Assembly: GCF_004115155.1 (NCBI RefSeq)
Contig: NZ_RDSM01000005.1
Span: 124,001 to 188,000 of the forward strand
From: Granulicella sibirica
Lineage (GTDB): Bacteria > Acidobacteriota > Terriglobia > Terriglobales > Acidobacteriaceae
Direction: 5' to 3'
Length of the DNA: 64,000 bases
How positions within the stretch are numbered: the first letter of the stretch is position 1; each line of letters starts with the position of its first letter. The notes under the pieces were generated by a model that made no database searches, was not told the DNA's origin, and was given only the letters and a program-made list of their open reading frames with translations. Both the position numbers and the translations under genes were made by a program. Of the stretch, positions 53,864-63,008 are shown piece by piece.

Positions 53864-55063
53864 ATGCTGCCCGCAACCCTTACCACATCGCAATTCGCGA
53901 ATTACCCGTCCCTGGCCCGTGCGCTTGCGTCGGCACACCTTGTTCTGCTGCGGCAACTGCCACTCGCGTTTCTACCAAGCCTGCTCCGGGAACTCATTGA
54001 ATATGACTACAAATTCCCGGTAGAACGCACAAGGATCGATCGGGAGTTGAACTATCTCGAGTCGCTCTCTGCCGTAGATCTGGCGAGGTGTTTTGCTGCT
54101 TTCTCACAGATCAAACTTAGTGAAGATCAGACTTCCTTCGCCTGGTGCGAACGTCCTCTGGACTTTACCGAGTTGCTCTCTGCTTATTTGTGGCGAACGC
54201 ATCAGATGAGTGCGTTCCATGATGCGGCAATCGCATATGGGAATCGTTTGCAAACAGCGGTCGTATCACCAGCTCTTCCAACCTCTCGCCTGGGCATTGC
54301 CGTCATCGGGCAGGGAGCCTCGCCGCACCAGCCAGACTTGTTTCAGAACCTTCGTCAGCATGGGACTTTATTCACCAATATCGACCCTTCAGTCGGTCTG
54401 TCGGGCCTGGTGGCTGCCGTCGAGGCGCGTGCGCAGCAGCATCCTGTTCCTTACGCGCACTGGTACGTCGACGGAGGACTTCCGCTCGAGCATAGTGGAG
54501 CGGTAACCGGAGTGGCCTATGGAAAGCTGGCAGATACGCGGACGCTGTTGTTCAAGTACATCCAAAAGCAGGTGAACAGGCCCGGCATGGGTCCGGAAGA
54601 GCTTCGGGATAGCCTGGCGCGTCTGTCCCCAGCTGCATTAGGGCTGAAAGACGATTCGATAGTGGATCGATTCCAGATCAAGGTGCTGACTGAAGGTTCC
54701 GGTACGCAGATTTTCAGCACGACCTTTGCACAGTGGACCGCACGCGAAGTACTCCGGCGAGCTGAGCCGCTGACCCTTCTGGTGCGGTTTGCGCCACGGC
54801 AGCGCCAGCGGCCTATGAACGAGCTGCTGGCGGGCGATGAGAGTACACCGCAGCTTGATCCGGAGGGTTCACTGATCGATGGCGACATGGCCGCTTACTA
54901 TCAGTGGATCAACCAGCAGCGCCTTCCCGAAGCAGATCGCTCCTCGTTTCTCGTGTGGTTCGAAGGGCAGCGACAGGCGCTTGCTGTTAGCCCAACCTTA
55001 CCGAAAGGAAAGCAGTCCCGCACACCGCTTGGCGTTGCGGCGCTGCTTTCCCTCGTCACATGA
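53864..55063 (+). CDS. Conserved-looking protein of unknown function
   Basis: The 399-residue protein is not recognised. It has no signal peptide or membrane helix; the N-terminal third is helical (ALASAHLVLLRQLPLAFLPS), a middle part with GIAVIGQGASPHQPDLF resembles a nucleotide-binding or Rossmann-like start without a P-loop, and WYVDGGLPLEH precedes a further mixed region. It starts 3 bases after the phosphatase-superfamily gene, so the two are surely translated from one message, but the partner is predicted to be exported and this one cytoplasmic. Confidence 0.65.
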   Translation: MLPATLTTSQFANYPSLARALASAHLVLLRQLPLAFLPSLLRELIEYDYKFPVERTRIDRELNYLESLSAVDLARCFAAFSQIKLSEDQTSFAWCERPLDFTELLSAYLWRTHQMSAFHDAAIAYGNRLQTAVVSPALPTSRLGIAVIGQGASPHQPDLFQNLRQHGTLFTNIDPSVGLSGLVAAVEARAQQHPVPYAHWYVDGGLPLEHSGAVTGVAYGKLADTRTLLFKYIQKQVNRPGMGPEELRDSLARLSPAALGLKDDSIVDRFQIKVLTEGSGTQIFSTTFAQWTAREVLRRAEPLTLLVRFAPRQRQRPMNELLAGDESTPQLDPEGSLIDGDMAAYYQWINQQRLPEADRSSFLVWFEGQRQALAVSPTLPKGKQSRTPLGVAALLSLVT

Positions 55064-55064
55064 T

Positions 55065-55223
55065 CTAGTGAGTCGCTTCGATGCGAAGGAGGCGAACCCC
55101 GTGAGCGGGAACGGGCTCGGTGTCTTTCTCACTGTTCACGGCAATGGGCTTATGGTTCTAGAAATCGCTCACGGTGATCTTCGGGCCGGAAAAGCCCGCG
55201 GGTAGGCTGCTCCAGGAGAGATG
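55065..55223 (-). pseudogene. C-terminal remnant of a GH27-like alpha-galactosidase, with nonsense codon
   Basis: Read on the minus strand, this fragment gives SWSSLPAGFSGPKITVSDF, a TAG, then NHKPIAV and finally VPAHGVRLLRI before a stop at 55065-55067. The last block is the typical end of GH27-type alpha-galactosidases, and the TAG falls where DLW would be expected, so a Trp codon has probably mutated. It points away from a second fragment of the same family that begins at its 5' edge. Confidence 0.6.
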
Positions 55224-55415
55224 ACCGATGTCTGGACCTGGGGAACTCGCGTGGGCGGCAACGTCTGGCGCACCACCGGTGACATCCGCGACACCTGGGA
55301 TTGCATGGATAAGATTGGCTTCAGCCAAGTCGCCATCTCTTCCTACACTCGACCCGGCCACTGGAACTACCCCGACATGCTCGAGATCGGAAACGGCGGC
55401 ATGAACGCCGACGAG
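55221..55415 (+). pseudogene. Internal fragment of a GH27 alpha-galactosidase gene
   Basis: About 65 codons encode VWTWGTRVGGNVWRTTGDI and later PGHWNYPDMLEIGNGGMNAD, which correspond to the conserved centre of GH27 enzymes (GGNxWRTTGDI, GHWNDPDMLxVGNGG). The catalytic N-terminal barrel and the rest are absent, and the frame goes on into unrelated sequence to a stop at 55481. In the normal enzyme a few hundred residues follow before the C-terminal piece seen on the other strand, so an inversion plus deletion is implied. Confidence 0.72.
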
Positions 55416-55530
55416 CGCTTGCCTCCCCAGCAAGAACATCATCCACAGTGCCAAGGTAGCCTCATATTTTGCACGCGCTGAGGAATTTGAGATTATCACA
55501 CCCGGCTACACCGTCGATATGAGCAAGTAG

Positions 55531-55938
55531 TATCTGGAACTCAAGCCGTGGCCCGAAGTCGCCGCTATGGTCCGGACGCTTCGTGAGCGAGGTACTCGAC
55601 TGGCCATTCTTTCCAACACGACCGCCGCAATGATGCACGCCTGCGTGAAAGCCTCCGGTCTGGAATCGGCGTTTGACTTTCAGCTCAGCACCGATCACGT
55701 GAAGGCGTTCAAGCCCGATCCTTCCGCTTACCAAATGAGCCTCGATGCATTTCATCTTCGGAAGAAAGAGATCGCGTTCGCGGCATTCGGCGGGTGGGAT
55801 GCGGTGGGTGCGAAGGCTTTTGGCCACCCAACCTATTGGGTAAACAGGTTCAACATGCCATCCGAAGAACTCGGTCTATTTGCCGATTTCACTTCTCAGA
55901 ATCTGTCCTCTTTGCCATCCTTCCTGAAATCTACATAA
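55531..55938 (+). pseudogene. Haloacid dehalogenase type II gene, 5' truncated
   Basis: The reading frame gives ELKPWPEVAAMVRTLRERG, then LAILSNTT (HAD motif II), KAFKPDPSAY (motif III Lys) and FGGWDAVGAKAFGHPTYWVNR (motif IV), all typical for type II 2-haloacid dehalogenases. The first 90 or so residues, with the nucleophilic Asp of motif I, are missing, and a TAG stands in frame just upstream of the fragment. An ATG at 55567 opens a 123-codon frame, but any product would lack the catalytic Asp. Confidence 0.72.
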
Positions 55939-56079
55939 GTGATCCGCAAGTTCGACCAAACCCGCGCGGTATGCCATGGGGCAAAGACCGACAAAGCCTC
56001 CAAAAACCTGGAGCAACGCACTTCCGATATTGGGTTATGTCCGGAGCGAGTGGTGCCATCGGCCGTCAGCCTGAGTATT

Positions 56080-56931
56080 TCATTTGCTGGAACGGAGAGA
56101 GTAGTCGAGCCTTGCAGCAAGGGCAGGGAACTCGGCCGTCGGTCCCCTCCACCTGAGCTCCTCAATAGAGTCGAAGAGTGGAATATCTGTTCTAAGTGTG
56201 GCCAGGTCACGGAACAGGAAAGCCAAATCTCGTTGCTCCTCGAAGGTTCGAATCAGGGTTCCGGAATTCGCTACGTGAACTGTCCAGGTTCGCAGGTCAT
56301 TTGGGATTGCCTCAAGCTTTCCGTAATGTGACAGTACGGACGCAGTCGACTTCGCCCCCCAGCCCTTGAGGCCTGGATAGCCGTCTGCCGGGTCTCCGAC
56401 CAAAGCCAGAAAATCAGGGATGGATTCCGGAAGAACTCCAAATTTTGCGACAACGCCTGCCTCGTCGCGTATCAATCCCTTCCGCCGGTCCAGTTGAACG
56501 ACTCGCGTTCCCCGCACGCATTGACCAAGATCCTTGTCAGGGGTGCAGATGACGACTCGGGTCACTACAGGGTCTTCGGCTGCTTTGAGAGCACCGGCAG
56601 CAAGGGCATCATCGGCTTCGAACTCCACCATCGGCCAGACCACCACTCCGAGTGATCGCAGCGCTTCTTCCAAAAGAGGAAACTGCGAAAGCAGATCAGG
56701 TTCGATACCTGCTCCGGTCTTGTATCCAGGCCACATATCATTGCGAAAGGACTCGATGACGTGGTCTGTTGCCACAGCGATGTGCGTCGCTCCATTCTCG
56801 ATCATCTTTAGAATTGAGGCGAGCACACCTCGTACGGCTGCGACTTCCCGGCCTTCTCTATCGAATGCGGAAGGAAGTGCATAGTAGTGCCGGAACAGCT
56901 CGTACGTACCGTCAACAAGGTAGACTTCCAG
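56080..56931 (-). CDS. 5'-3' exonuclease (PolI N-terminal/FEN-like), probable CTG start
   Basis: The protein shows PIN/FEN features: FEADDALAA (acidic pair), TPDKDLGQCV, and an H3TH region ALVGDPADGYPGLKGWGAKS, as in the 5'-3' exonuclease domain of DNA polymerase I. The first ATG in frame, at 56826, would omit the metal-binding Asp. The sequence just upstream, VYLVDGTYELFRHYYALPS, is the true N-terminal strand of this family. No ATG, GTG or TTG precedes it before a stop; a CTG at 56929-56931 with AGGAG seven bases upstream fits and gives 283 residues. Stand-alone exonucleases of this sort act in repair and primer removal. A polymerase domain is absent. Confidence 0.82.
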   Translation of the reverse strand: MEVYLVDGTYELFRHYYALPSAFDREGREVAAVRGVLASILKMIENGATHIAVATDHVIESFRNDMWPGYKTGAGIEPDLLSQFPLLEEALRSLGVVVWPMVEFEADDALAAGALKAAEDPVVTRVVICTPDKDLGQCVRGTRVVQLDRRKGLIRDEAGVVAKFGVLPESIPDFLALVGDPADGYPGLKGWGAKSTASVLSHYGKLEAIPNDLRTWTVHVANSGTLIRTFEEQRDLAFLFRDLATLRTDIPLFDSIEELRWRGPTAEFPALAARLDYSLRSSK

Positions 56932-57129
56932 AGATTTGCTCCTGGATCGACTATAGAACTTGTCTCGCTGTTCTGGCTGATTCTTCCTGGCGTTGACTTT
57001 CCCGCTGCGGCGCTTTCACGGTCGCATGAGACCGACCGGGGACTGGGAATTGTCCGTGCTGTTGACGTAGGCTCAATCCATGCCAAGAAAGACAGATTCC
57101 GCTGCAAAGAGTTCTCTAGCCGGAGAACG

Positions 57130-57384
57130 TTGAAAGGCTCGGGAGACAGATCAAGCAGTTTTTTATGGCTTGCCATCATGCTCGTTGTCCTGATTATCCT
57201 CGTCTCCGTGGCGTGGCTGTACTGGTTGCAGTCGGGATCCGGAGCGAAGCGAGGCACATTCAGCGAAGCTGCCCAAAGCACTCTGCACCTGAAGCCGGGA
57301 CAGCAGAAGCCCAGCGCAGGAAAGCCTGAGATTGCACCCGAGAGGTCCATTCCACGGGTTGTGCCTTCCGTCGCCGTTCCATGA
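57130..57384 (+). CDS. Small single-pass membrane protein, unknown
   Basis: A TTG at 57130 with GGAG four bases before it opens 84 codons. The product has one strong membrane helix (FLWLAIMLVVLIILVSVAWLYWL, given here only in part as residues 10-32) and a Lys/Pro/Ser-rich tail. The start overlaps the stop of a 17-codon frame starting with ATG just upstream (MPRKTDSAAKSSLAGER), which might be a leader or show a frameshift in one longer gene. It is divergent from the exonuclease gene. No family recognised. Confidence 0.42.
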   Translation: MKGSGDRSSSFLWLAIMLVVLIILVSVAWLYWLQSGSGAKRGTFSEAAQSTLHLKPGQQKPSAGKPEIAPERSIPRVVPSVAVP

Positions 57385-57788
57385 ATCTGGCCTCGGCCAG
57401 ACAACGAGCTAGATCCCGGTCTTCCGTTGAAACACGACGCGGCACGGCCCGAATGAGTTATTTCCTATCTGCCATGTCTCTTTGCTCCAATGGAGGTCGA
57501 GACATCATTCTGTGACATCGCGGGCGGCTCTGCTGTGTGCAAAAGCTACACTTTCCCCCGAGAGAACGAGGCCTGCGAAGTTGCATAGCGGTACAACTAT
57601 AGTGGGCTATTTTCTTGCCGCCATCGTCTGCCCGAAGTTATCGTGCCCGGTGACCAGCTCGAGCGCATACACGCGGGTTCTTTCGCCCCAGCTTCGATTC
57701 GAGGTCTGGCCTCGCGCCCTTTGGAGCAGCCTGACCCATAGATTGGCCTGCGCCTTTCGGCCCCTGTAGAGTTAGCGCAAGAAAGCCG
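57385..57788. other. Gene-free spacer
   Basis: These 404 bases between the small membrane protein and the end of the M28 peptidase gene hold no gene I can support. On the minus strand a short stretch near 57622-57700 reads RVYALELVTGHDNFGQTMA before a stop; it looks protein-like but has no start and no family I can name, so it may be another relic. Confidence 0.35.
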
Positions 57789-59426
57789 TTAGAAGCCCTT
57801 TGCCTTGGGATCGGGCGCGGGCGTCGGGATGCGTGGCAGCATCTCGGGGCGGGTGGCTGCGTTGTAGGCAAACCAGGCTTCGATCATGCTGCCCTGCATC
57901 ACGTCACCCTTCTGCACACGGTCGTAGAGGTCCATGTTGCTGTGGTGGGTTCGGGTACCGTACTCCAGCGGGTCTTGCATGAAACCAACGCCATTCAAGC
58001 CGATCCACGAGAACGACGTGGAGTCAGTACCGCCGGGCGTAAGCGTTGGGCCTGCGGTGACGCCGGTGACCGTTGTGATCTGCAGGTCCTTGATCGGTGC
58101 GATCCATGAGCGGAAGATAGCCGCCAACTGATCGTTACCCAGCGCTGACACTCCGCGGAAGCGGCCGCTCCCGCTGTCGTCGTTGAAGTAGACGTCCAGC
58201 TTGTCGTACTCCGGCGTCTTGACCATGGTGGTGCGCGGCGCGAAGTGCTTTTGCACATAGGCCAGCGAGCCGTACAGTCCTTCTTCCTCACCGCCCCACA
58301 GCGCCACGCGGACGGTGCGTGCCATGGGCTTCTTCGTGGTAGCGAGAATGCGCATGGCCTCCATCGCGACCGAGGATCCGGTGCCGTTGTCCGTAGCACC
58401 GGTGCCGCCCTGCCAGCTATCGAAGTGCCCGCCCACCATCACGACTTCCTCCGGCTTCGTGGTGCCGGGGATCTCGCCGATGACGTTGAAGCCGTTCTGG
58501 TCGTCCATCTGGTACTCCACCTGGATGTCGAAGGTTAACTTCGGCGTTTCGCCGTGGTCGAGCAGGCGCACCACGCGGTTGTATTGCTCCGGCGTGATCG
58601 CGACCATGGGCGGCCCGACCGGGTCGTTTGGATTCTGCGATCCACCGTAAGAGCCGAAGACCGTACCGCCGTCACCGTTGTAGCCCGGCGTTACGGCCAC
58701 CAGCACACCCTCCTCCTTGAAGAAGGCGTTGATCTTGTTGCGCAGCACCATGCCACTGCCCGCGGCGGTGGAGAAGGTGGAAGGGGTGATGTCGCCGGGA
58801 CGCGGGGCCACTACTCCAGCACGCCCGCCAAAGCCGGTGTGCGAAGGATCCTGCGTCTGCGCGCGTGCGTCGATCTCCGCGTCGGTCAGCCGGTGCGCTT
58901 CCGCATCCGTATGCATCTCGAGCGTTCGCGGATCGAAGAAGAGCACCACCTTGCCCTTCAGCTTGCCCTTGTACTTCGCGAAGTCTGCCTCCGTGTGCAG
59001 CGGGGCGAAGACAGCGTCCGCGGTGACGGGGCCGTTGGTGCCGGGCGTCCACGCTAGCGGGAAGCCTATCAGTGCAGCGTATGCCGGATTCTCCAGGGCG
59101 CCGTAGAACTTCTTGATCTGCCACCCATAGCCGAAGGGCCCCCAGCTCTCGAGGTGTACGTTCTGTAGACCCCATGCCTTCATTTGCTTCATCGCCCAGT
59201 CGGCCGCGGCGCGGTGGTTGCGGCTGTTGTTCACGCGAGGGCCATAGACCTCACTCAGGTAGTAGAGGTTCTCCATCACCTGCGAGTTCTGGAACGCCTG
59301 GGTCTTAATGGCATTCAGGGTAGCCAGATCGACCTTGTCGCCGTCGTCCTGCGCATGTGCGGCTGTTCCGAATGCCAATACAGCCGCGCATGCGACCGAC
59401 AAAAGCTTGATGGGCGAACGAGTCAC
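57789..59426 (-). CDS. Exported M28-family zinc peptidase with PA domain
   Basis: The 545-residue protein starts with GTG, preceded by GGGAG at seven bases, and a signal peptide (RSPIKLLSVACAAVLAFGTAAHAQ). An N-terminal helical part (YYLSEVYGPRVNNSRNH) leads into a PA-like insert, followed by the M28 catalytic region: VMVGGHFDSWQGGTGATDNG supplies His and the bridging Asp, WGGEEEGLYGS the catalytic Glu pair, and THHSNMDLYDRV the last His. It should be a periplasmic aminopeptidase or carboxypeptidase of the Q/PSMA-like type. It follows the third Oar-like receptor gene in the same direction after 107 bases. Confidence 0.92.
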   Translation of the reverse strand: MTRSPIKLLSVACAAVLAFGTAAHAQDDGDKVDLATLNAIKTQAFQNSQVMENLYYLSEVYGPRVNNSRNHRAAADWAMKQMKAWGLQNVHLESWGPFGYGWQIKKFYGALENPAYAALIGFPLAWTPGTNGPVTADAVFAPLHTEADFAKYKGKLKGKVVLFFDPRTLEMHTDAEAHRLTDAEIDARAQTQDPSHTGFGGRAGVVAPRPGDITPSTFSTAAGSGMVLRNKINAFFKEEGVLVAVTPGYNGDGGTVFGSYGGSQNPNDPVGPPMVAITPEQYNRVVRLLDHGETPKLTFDIQVEYQMDDQNGFNVIGEIPGTTKPEEVVMVGGHFDSWQGGTGATDNGTGSSVAMEAMRILATTKKPMARTVRVALWGGEEEGLYGSLAYVQKHFAPRTTMVKTPEYDKLDVYFNDDSGSGRFRGVSALGNDQLAAIFRSWIAPIKDLQITTVTGVTAGPTLTPGGTDSTSFSWIGLNGVGFMQDPLEYGTRTHHSNMDLYDRVQKGDVMQGSMIEAWFAYNAATRPEMLPRIPTPAPDPKAKGF

Positions 59427-59533
59427 TGAATTACTCCCAGTCAAAGGTGGCTTTGGGCGAAAGAGAAGGCCCGATGCACCCTGCAATGAAAGCAGAATAC
59501 ACCGGGCTCGCTTCGTGTGGGCAGTTTGCAGCG

Positions 59534-62500
59534 TTAGAAGCTGACCTTGAAAGCGAACTGAATGTTGCGCGGCTCGCCCGCTCCCAGACCGGGGGCAGAG
59601 GAGGAGTTACGTGTTGCGGACAAGACACCGAAGGCCGAAGACGTCAGCGTGCCGCTGGGGTTGGCAAAGTTCGCCTGGTTTGCGATGTTGAAGATCTCAG
59701 CACGAAGTTCTGTGTTGATATGCTCCGTAATCGGTGTGCGTTTGAAGAACGACAGGTCGACGTCACCGAAGCCTGGTCCCTGGACGCTATCGCGTCGCTC
59801 GTTCCCGAAGGTGCCGCTGGACGGCGCGGACCATGCCGCCTTGTTCAGGTACGAGTACGAACGCGAGGTGGCGGTCGACGTGGTGACGCGAGATACATAT
59901 GGAATCACGCCGCCGTTGCGGTTCGGACGATCACGGCTTGCCTCACCCGATCCACTGGTGTTGGTTCCGACGAGGATGTTGATTGGCGTCCCACCTGCGA
60001 ACGAGTAGAGAGCGTTCACCTGGTAGCCCTGCGTGAGACGAGGAGCGCGGCTGGTAAAGTGCGGAAGAGCGTAGCTGGCGAAGCCAGACACATTGTTGCG
60101 AACGTCAAAGGTCGACAGACCCCAGTCCTGGCGAAGGTTCAGGGTGTTCATGGGAGTGGTGGCACTCGAGGAATCATCCAGAGACTTCGACCATGTGTAG
60201 TACAGCGTAGCCGAGACACCATGCCACTGAGCCTGCTTCAGCGAGAACTGCAGGGAGTTGTAATTTGATGTTGCGCCACTGTTCACCTGGTTGATGGCGG
60301 TCAGGTAAGGATACTGTGATGCATAAGGACGAACCCGGGCTGCTGCGGTTGTTGTCACGGGGATCTGGTTGAGATCCGCAACATACGCCAGACGGCGTCC
60401 GACACTGCCGACGTAGGCAACGGTCACGAGCATGTTCTTCGCGAACTGCTGCTCGATGTTCAGGTTGTAGTTCTGCATGTAGGCAGCGCGGTAGTTGGGA
60501 TTGATGGCAAGGATCCCGAGGGATGTAGTGGGTTGACCGTTCGCACCGAAGCTCACGCCGGCCGGGAAGGACGAGGTGCCAAGGGTGTACGTGCTGCTGG
60601 ATACGTTGATGGCTGCATTGGCGTCTCCAGGAGAGCCGAAAATACCGGCACTTGCGCCATTTCCGACACTGTTATAAACGAACTGGCCCACCGTCGGCTG
60701 ATCGAAGAACCACCCGAAGTTACCGCGGACGACCGTTGCAGGGGAATCCCGGAACGGCGTGAAGGCGAAGCCCACACGCGGTGCGACGTTGCCCGTGTTC
60801 CTCGCGTACAGCGGAGCCTTGAAATAGCCGCGCTGTGGGGTGAAGTTGTAGATCGAGTTACGATCGTCATTCACCACACCGGGGTAACTCCAACGCGCGC
60901 CATAGTTCAATGTCAGGCGCTTGTTGACCTCGAAGTTGTCTGCGGCATAGGCATCGAACGTGTTGACGATATACACGCGCTGCGGATTATTACGCAGAAT
61001 CTGTGCGCCGGCCGTTACGCTCGTCTGCCCAATCAGGAAGTCAGCAACCTGCTTGCCAGTGGAGCAGTTCGCTCCTGTAGCAGAGGCGTTGCCGGTGTCG
61101 AGACCCGCCGCCGCGCAGTCCGCGTTGGTCCAGCCCCCGCGGGTACCATCAAACGTGAACGTCCCACGGCCATTGACGAAGTAAGCCACGTTGAGGTTCG
61201 CACGACGATACTCGCCACCAAACTTGAGGTCATGGTGGCCCAGCGTGTAGTGCATCTGGTCGGTCACGTGACCGGTAACATCCTGACGACCCAGTGGGGC
61301 GGTTGCGCCTGTGTAATCAAACGAACCGATCGCGAACTTCGGTGCGCCGTGCGCCAACTGGCCCGTCAGGCCAAGCGGCAGGCCGTTGCCCTGCACGTCG
61401 AAGCTCTGGTTCCGGTCGTTGAAGACCTGCAGGAAGGACGAGGCGGCAAAGGTGACCTGATTCAAGAATTTGTTGCTGAAGGTGCTGGTCTGGACGATTG
61501 AGACATTGTGAATGTGCATCGGCGCGGTTTCAAAGTAGTCCGCGAAGTGCGAACCCACATCTGCCGATTGAGCCCCTGTTGTACCGAGATAGCGCACCGA
61601 GATCGTGTACTTATCGCTGAAATTGTGATCCAGCTTAATGATGCCGTTATAACTGTTGTAGGTATTGACGCCGTTGGACTGGTACTGGTTCAGGTAACCG
61701 GTCGTTGCGCGGCTGACTGCCGGGAACAGCAGGGCGTACATGTTCGTGGAAACGGTATTGACTGCCGAGCCATGATTAGCCAGCATTAGTTTTCCGGCGT
61801 TGATCCACGTGTCGTTCAGAACCGTGTCGGCAAGGCTGTTGTTTGCCTGGGCGATCTGCACTTCGCCAGCGAGAAAGAAGAACGTCTTGTCCTTGAAGAT
61901 GGGCCCGCCCAAGGTAAATCCACCCTGGTGGTTACGAATTTCTGGAATTCGGCTGCCCTTGGCTACCGACGGGCTGAGCCATGCGAAGAGTTCGTTACGG
62001 TCATAGTAGAAGACGTCACCGTGGAAGTGGTTGGTTCCGCCCTTGATGACCATGTTGCTGTTCGCACCGCCATTTCGGCCCGTATCCGCCTCGCCTGCCG
62101 CTTGCAGGGAGAACTGATCGATTGCCTCGATCGGGATAAGGCCTCCGGCTATCCCTGCGATACCGCCCTGGTTCGAAGCAACTGCATTCGACCACGGGTC
62201 ATTGTTGTCCGCTCCGTCGATTTGGAAGTTCACGCCGGCAGTACGCGAGCCGTTCACTGTGTTGCTGTAGGGGCTAACGCCAGGGGCTAGCTTGATCATC
62301 TGGGTGAAGTTACGGCCGTTCAGAGGGATTTCCTGCACAGACTTGGAGTCGACAACGGCGACCAGCGAGCTAGTAGTGGTATCGACTGTGACCCCAGCAG
62401 CCTCGACGTTCACAACGGTCGACTCGGAACCAACCGAGAGCGAAATCTGCTGATGGTTCACCTTGGAAACTTCGATAGCAATGTTGTCGAGGCTCTTCGC

Positions 62501-62773
62501 GGAGAAACCGGGCGCAACGACCAAAAGCTTGTACGTGCCCACGGATAGCTCGGGAAAGCTAAAGTCACCCGAGCCATTTGTTTTGCCGGCTAATACCTCG
62601 TTCGTGGATGGGTTGGTCAACTGGACTGTTGCATTCGGGATCGCGCTGGCCGAAGCGTCCAAAATTGTTCCGGTAAGCGATCCGCGGAAGGTTTGAGCCC
62701 CAGCGATCGTAGATCCGATCAGAACCGCCGTTGCGGCAAGTGAAAAACGTGTTGGTCTCGAAAGAAAGCTCAT
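59534..62773 (-). CDS. Oar-like TonB-dependent receptor with carboxypeptidase-regulatory-like domain
   Basis: The 1079-residue protein has a signal peptide (FSLAATAVLIGSTIAGAQ), a carboxypeptidase-regulatory domain (LTGTILDASASAIPNATVQL) at about 30-115, a plug (ALVAVVDSKSVQEIPLNGRN-like segment, residues about 135-155) and a barrel ending in IQFAFKVSF with terminal Phe. A GAGGAG four bases before the ATG at 62773 decides the start over the GTG further out. Its neighbour downstream is an exported M28 peptidase, so peptide or protein-derived substrates are possible (inference). Confidence 0.9.
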   Translation of the reverse strand: MSFLSRPTRFSLAATAVLIGSTIAGAQTFRGSLTGTILDASASAIPNATVQLTNPSTNEVLAGKTNGSGDFSFPELSVGTYKLLVVAPGFSAKSLDNIAIEVSKVNHQQISLSVGSESTVVNVEAAGVTVDTTTSSLVAVVDSKSVQEIPLNGRNFTQMIKLAPGVSPYSNTVNGSRTAGVNFQIDGADNNDPWSNAVASNQGGIAGIAGGLIPIEAIDQFSLQAAGEADTGRNGGANSNMVIKGGTNHFHGDVFYYDRNELFAWLSPSVAKGSRIPEIRNHQGGFTLGGPIFKDKTFFFLAGEVQIAQANNSLADTVLNDTWINAGKLMLANHGSAVNTVSTNMYALLFPAVSRATTGYLNQYQSNGVNTYNSYNGIIKLDHNFSDKYTISVRYLGTTGAQSADVGSHFADYFETAPMHIHNVSIVQTSTFSNKFLNQVTFAASSFLQVFNDRNQSFDVQGNGLPLGLTGQLAHGAPKFAIGSFDYTGATAPLGRQDVTGHVTDQMHYTLGHHDLKFGGEYRRANLNVAYFVNGRGTFTFDGTRGGWTNADCAAAGLDTGNASATGANCSTGKQVADFLIGQTSVTAGAQILRNNPQRVYIVNTFDAYAADNFEVNKRLTLNYGARWSYPGVVNDDRNSIYNFTPQRGYFKAPLYARNTGNVAPRVGFAFTPFRDSPATVVRGNFGWFFDQPTVGQFVYNSVGNGASAGIFGSPGDANAAINVSSSTYTLGTSSFPAGVSFGANGQPTTSLGILAINPNYRAAYMQNYNLNIEQQFAKNMLVTVAYVGSVGRRLAYVADLNQIPVTTTAAARVRPYASQYPYLTAINQVNSGATSNYNSLQFSLKQAQWHGVSATLYYTWSKSLDDSSSATTPMNTLNLRQDWGLSTFDVRNNVSGFASYALPHFTSRAPRLTQGYQVNALYSFAGGTPINILVGTNTSGSGEASRDRPNRNGGVIPYVSRVTTSTATSRSYSYLNKAAWSAPSSGTFGNERRDSVQGPGFGDVDLSFFKRTPITEHINTELRAEIFNIANQANFANPSGTLTSSAFGVLSATRNSSSAPGLGAGEPRNIQFAFKVSF

Positions 62774-62904
62774 GCTGCTCCTCGCTGCCTTTCCGGATGC
62801 AAAGATGCCACCGCAATTGCGGTACACCACGACCCTGACGCGTTTAGTAGCGCGTAAGGTCCTGCCTCAAGACGGCAAAACTTCAAAGTTGTTGTAATGC
62901 TTGA

Positions 62905-62933
62905 ACTGTACCGCATTGCGCTAATCGGAACAA
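62905..62933 (-). promoter_or_regulatory. Candidate promoter of the third Oar-like receptor
   Basis: On the minus strand TTGTTC is followed after exactly 17 bases by TACAGT, a fair -35/-10 match, about 130 bases before the receptor start. The 270 bases between the receptor and the insertion sequence hold no other gene. Confidence 0.35.
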
Positions 62934-63008
62934 TGGCATTTGATGGGTTCGGGGAACGTCTGATAATGAGGATTACGTATAGCCGAGGTGTAGGAGCAAA
63001 GCAATAAT

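Noticed and set aside
56887..57129. 5' part of a longer open frame in front of the small membrane protein
   Set aside because: It is antisense to the conserved N-terminal region of the exonuclease gene; only the part after 57130 looks like a protein.
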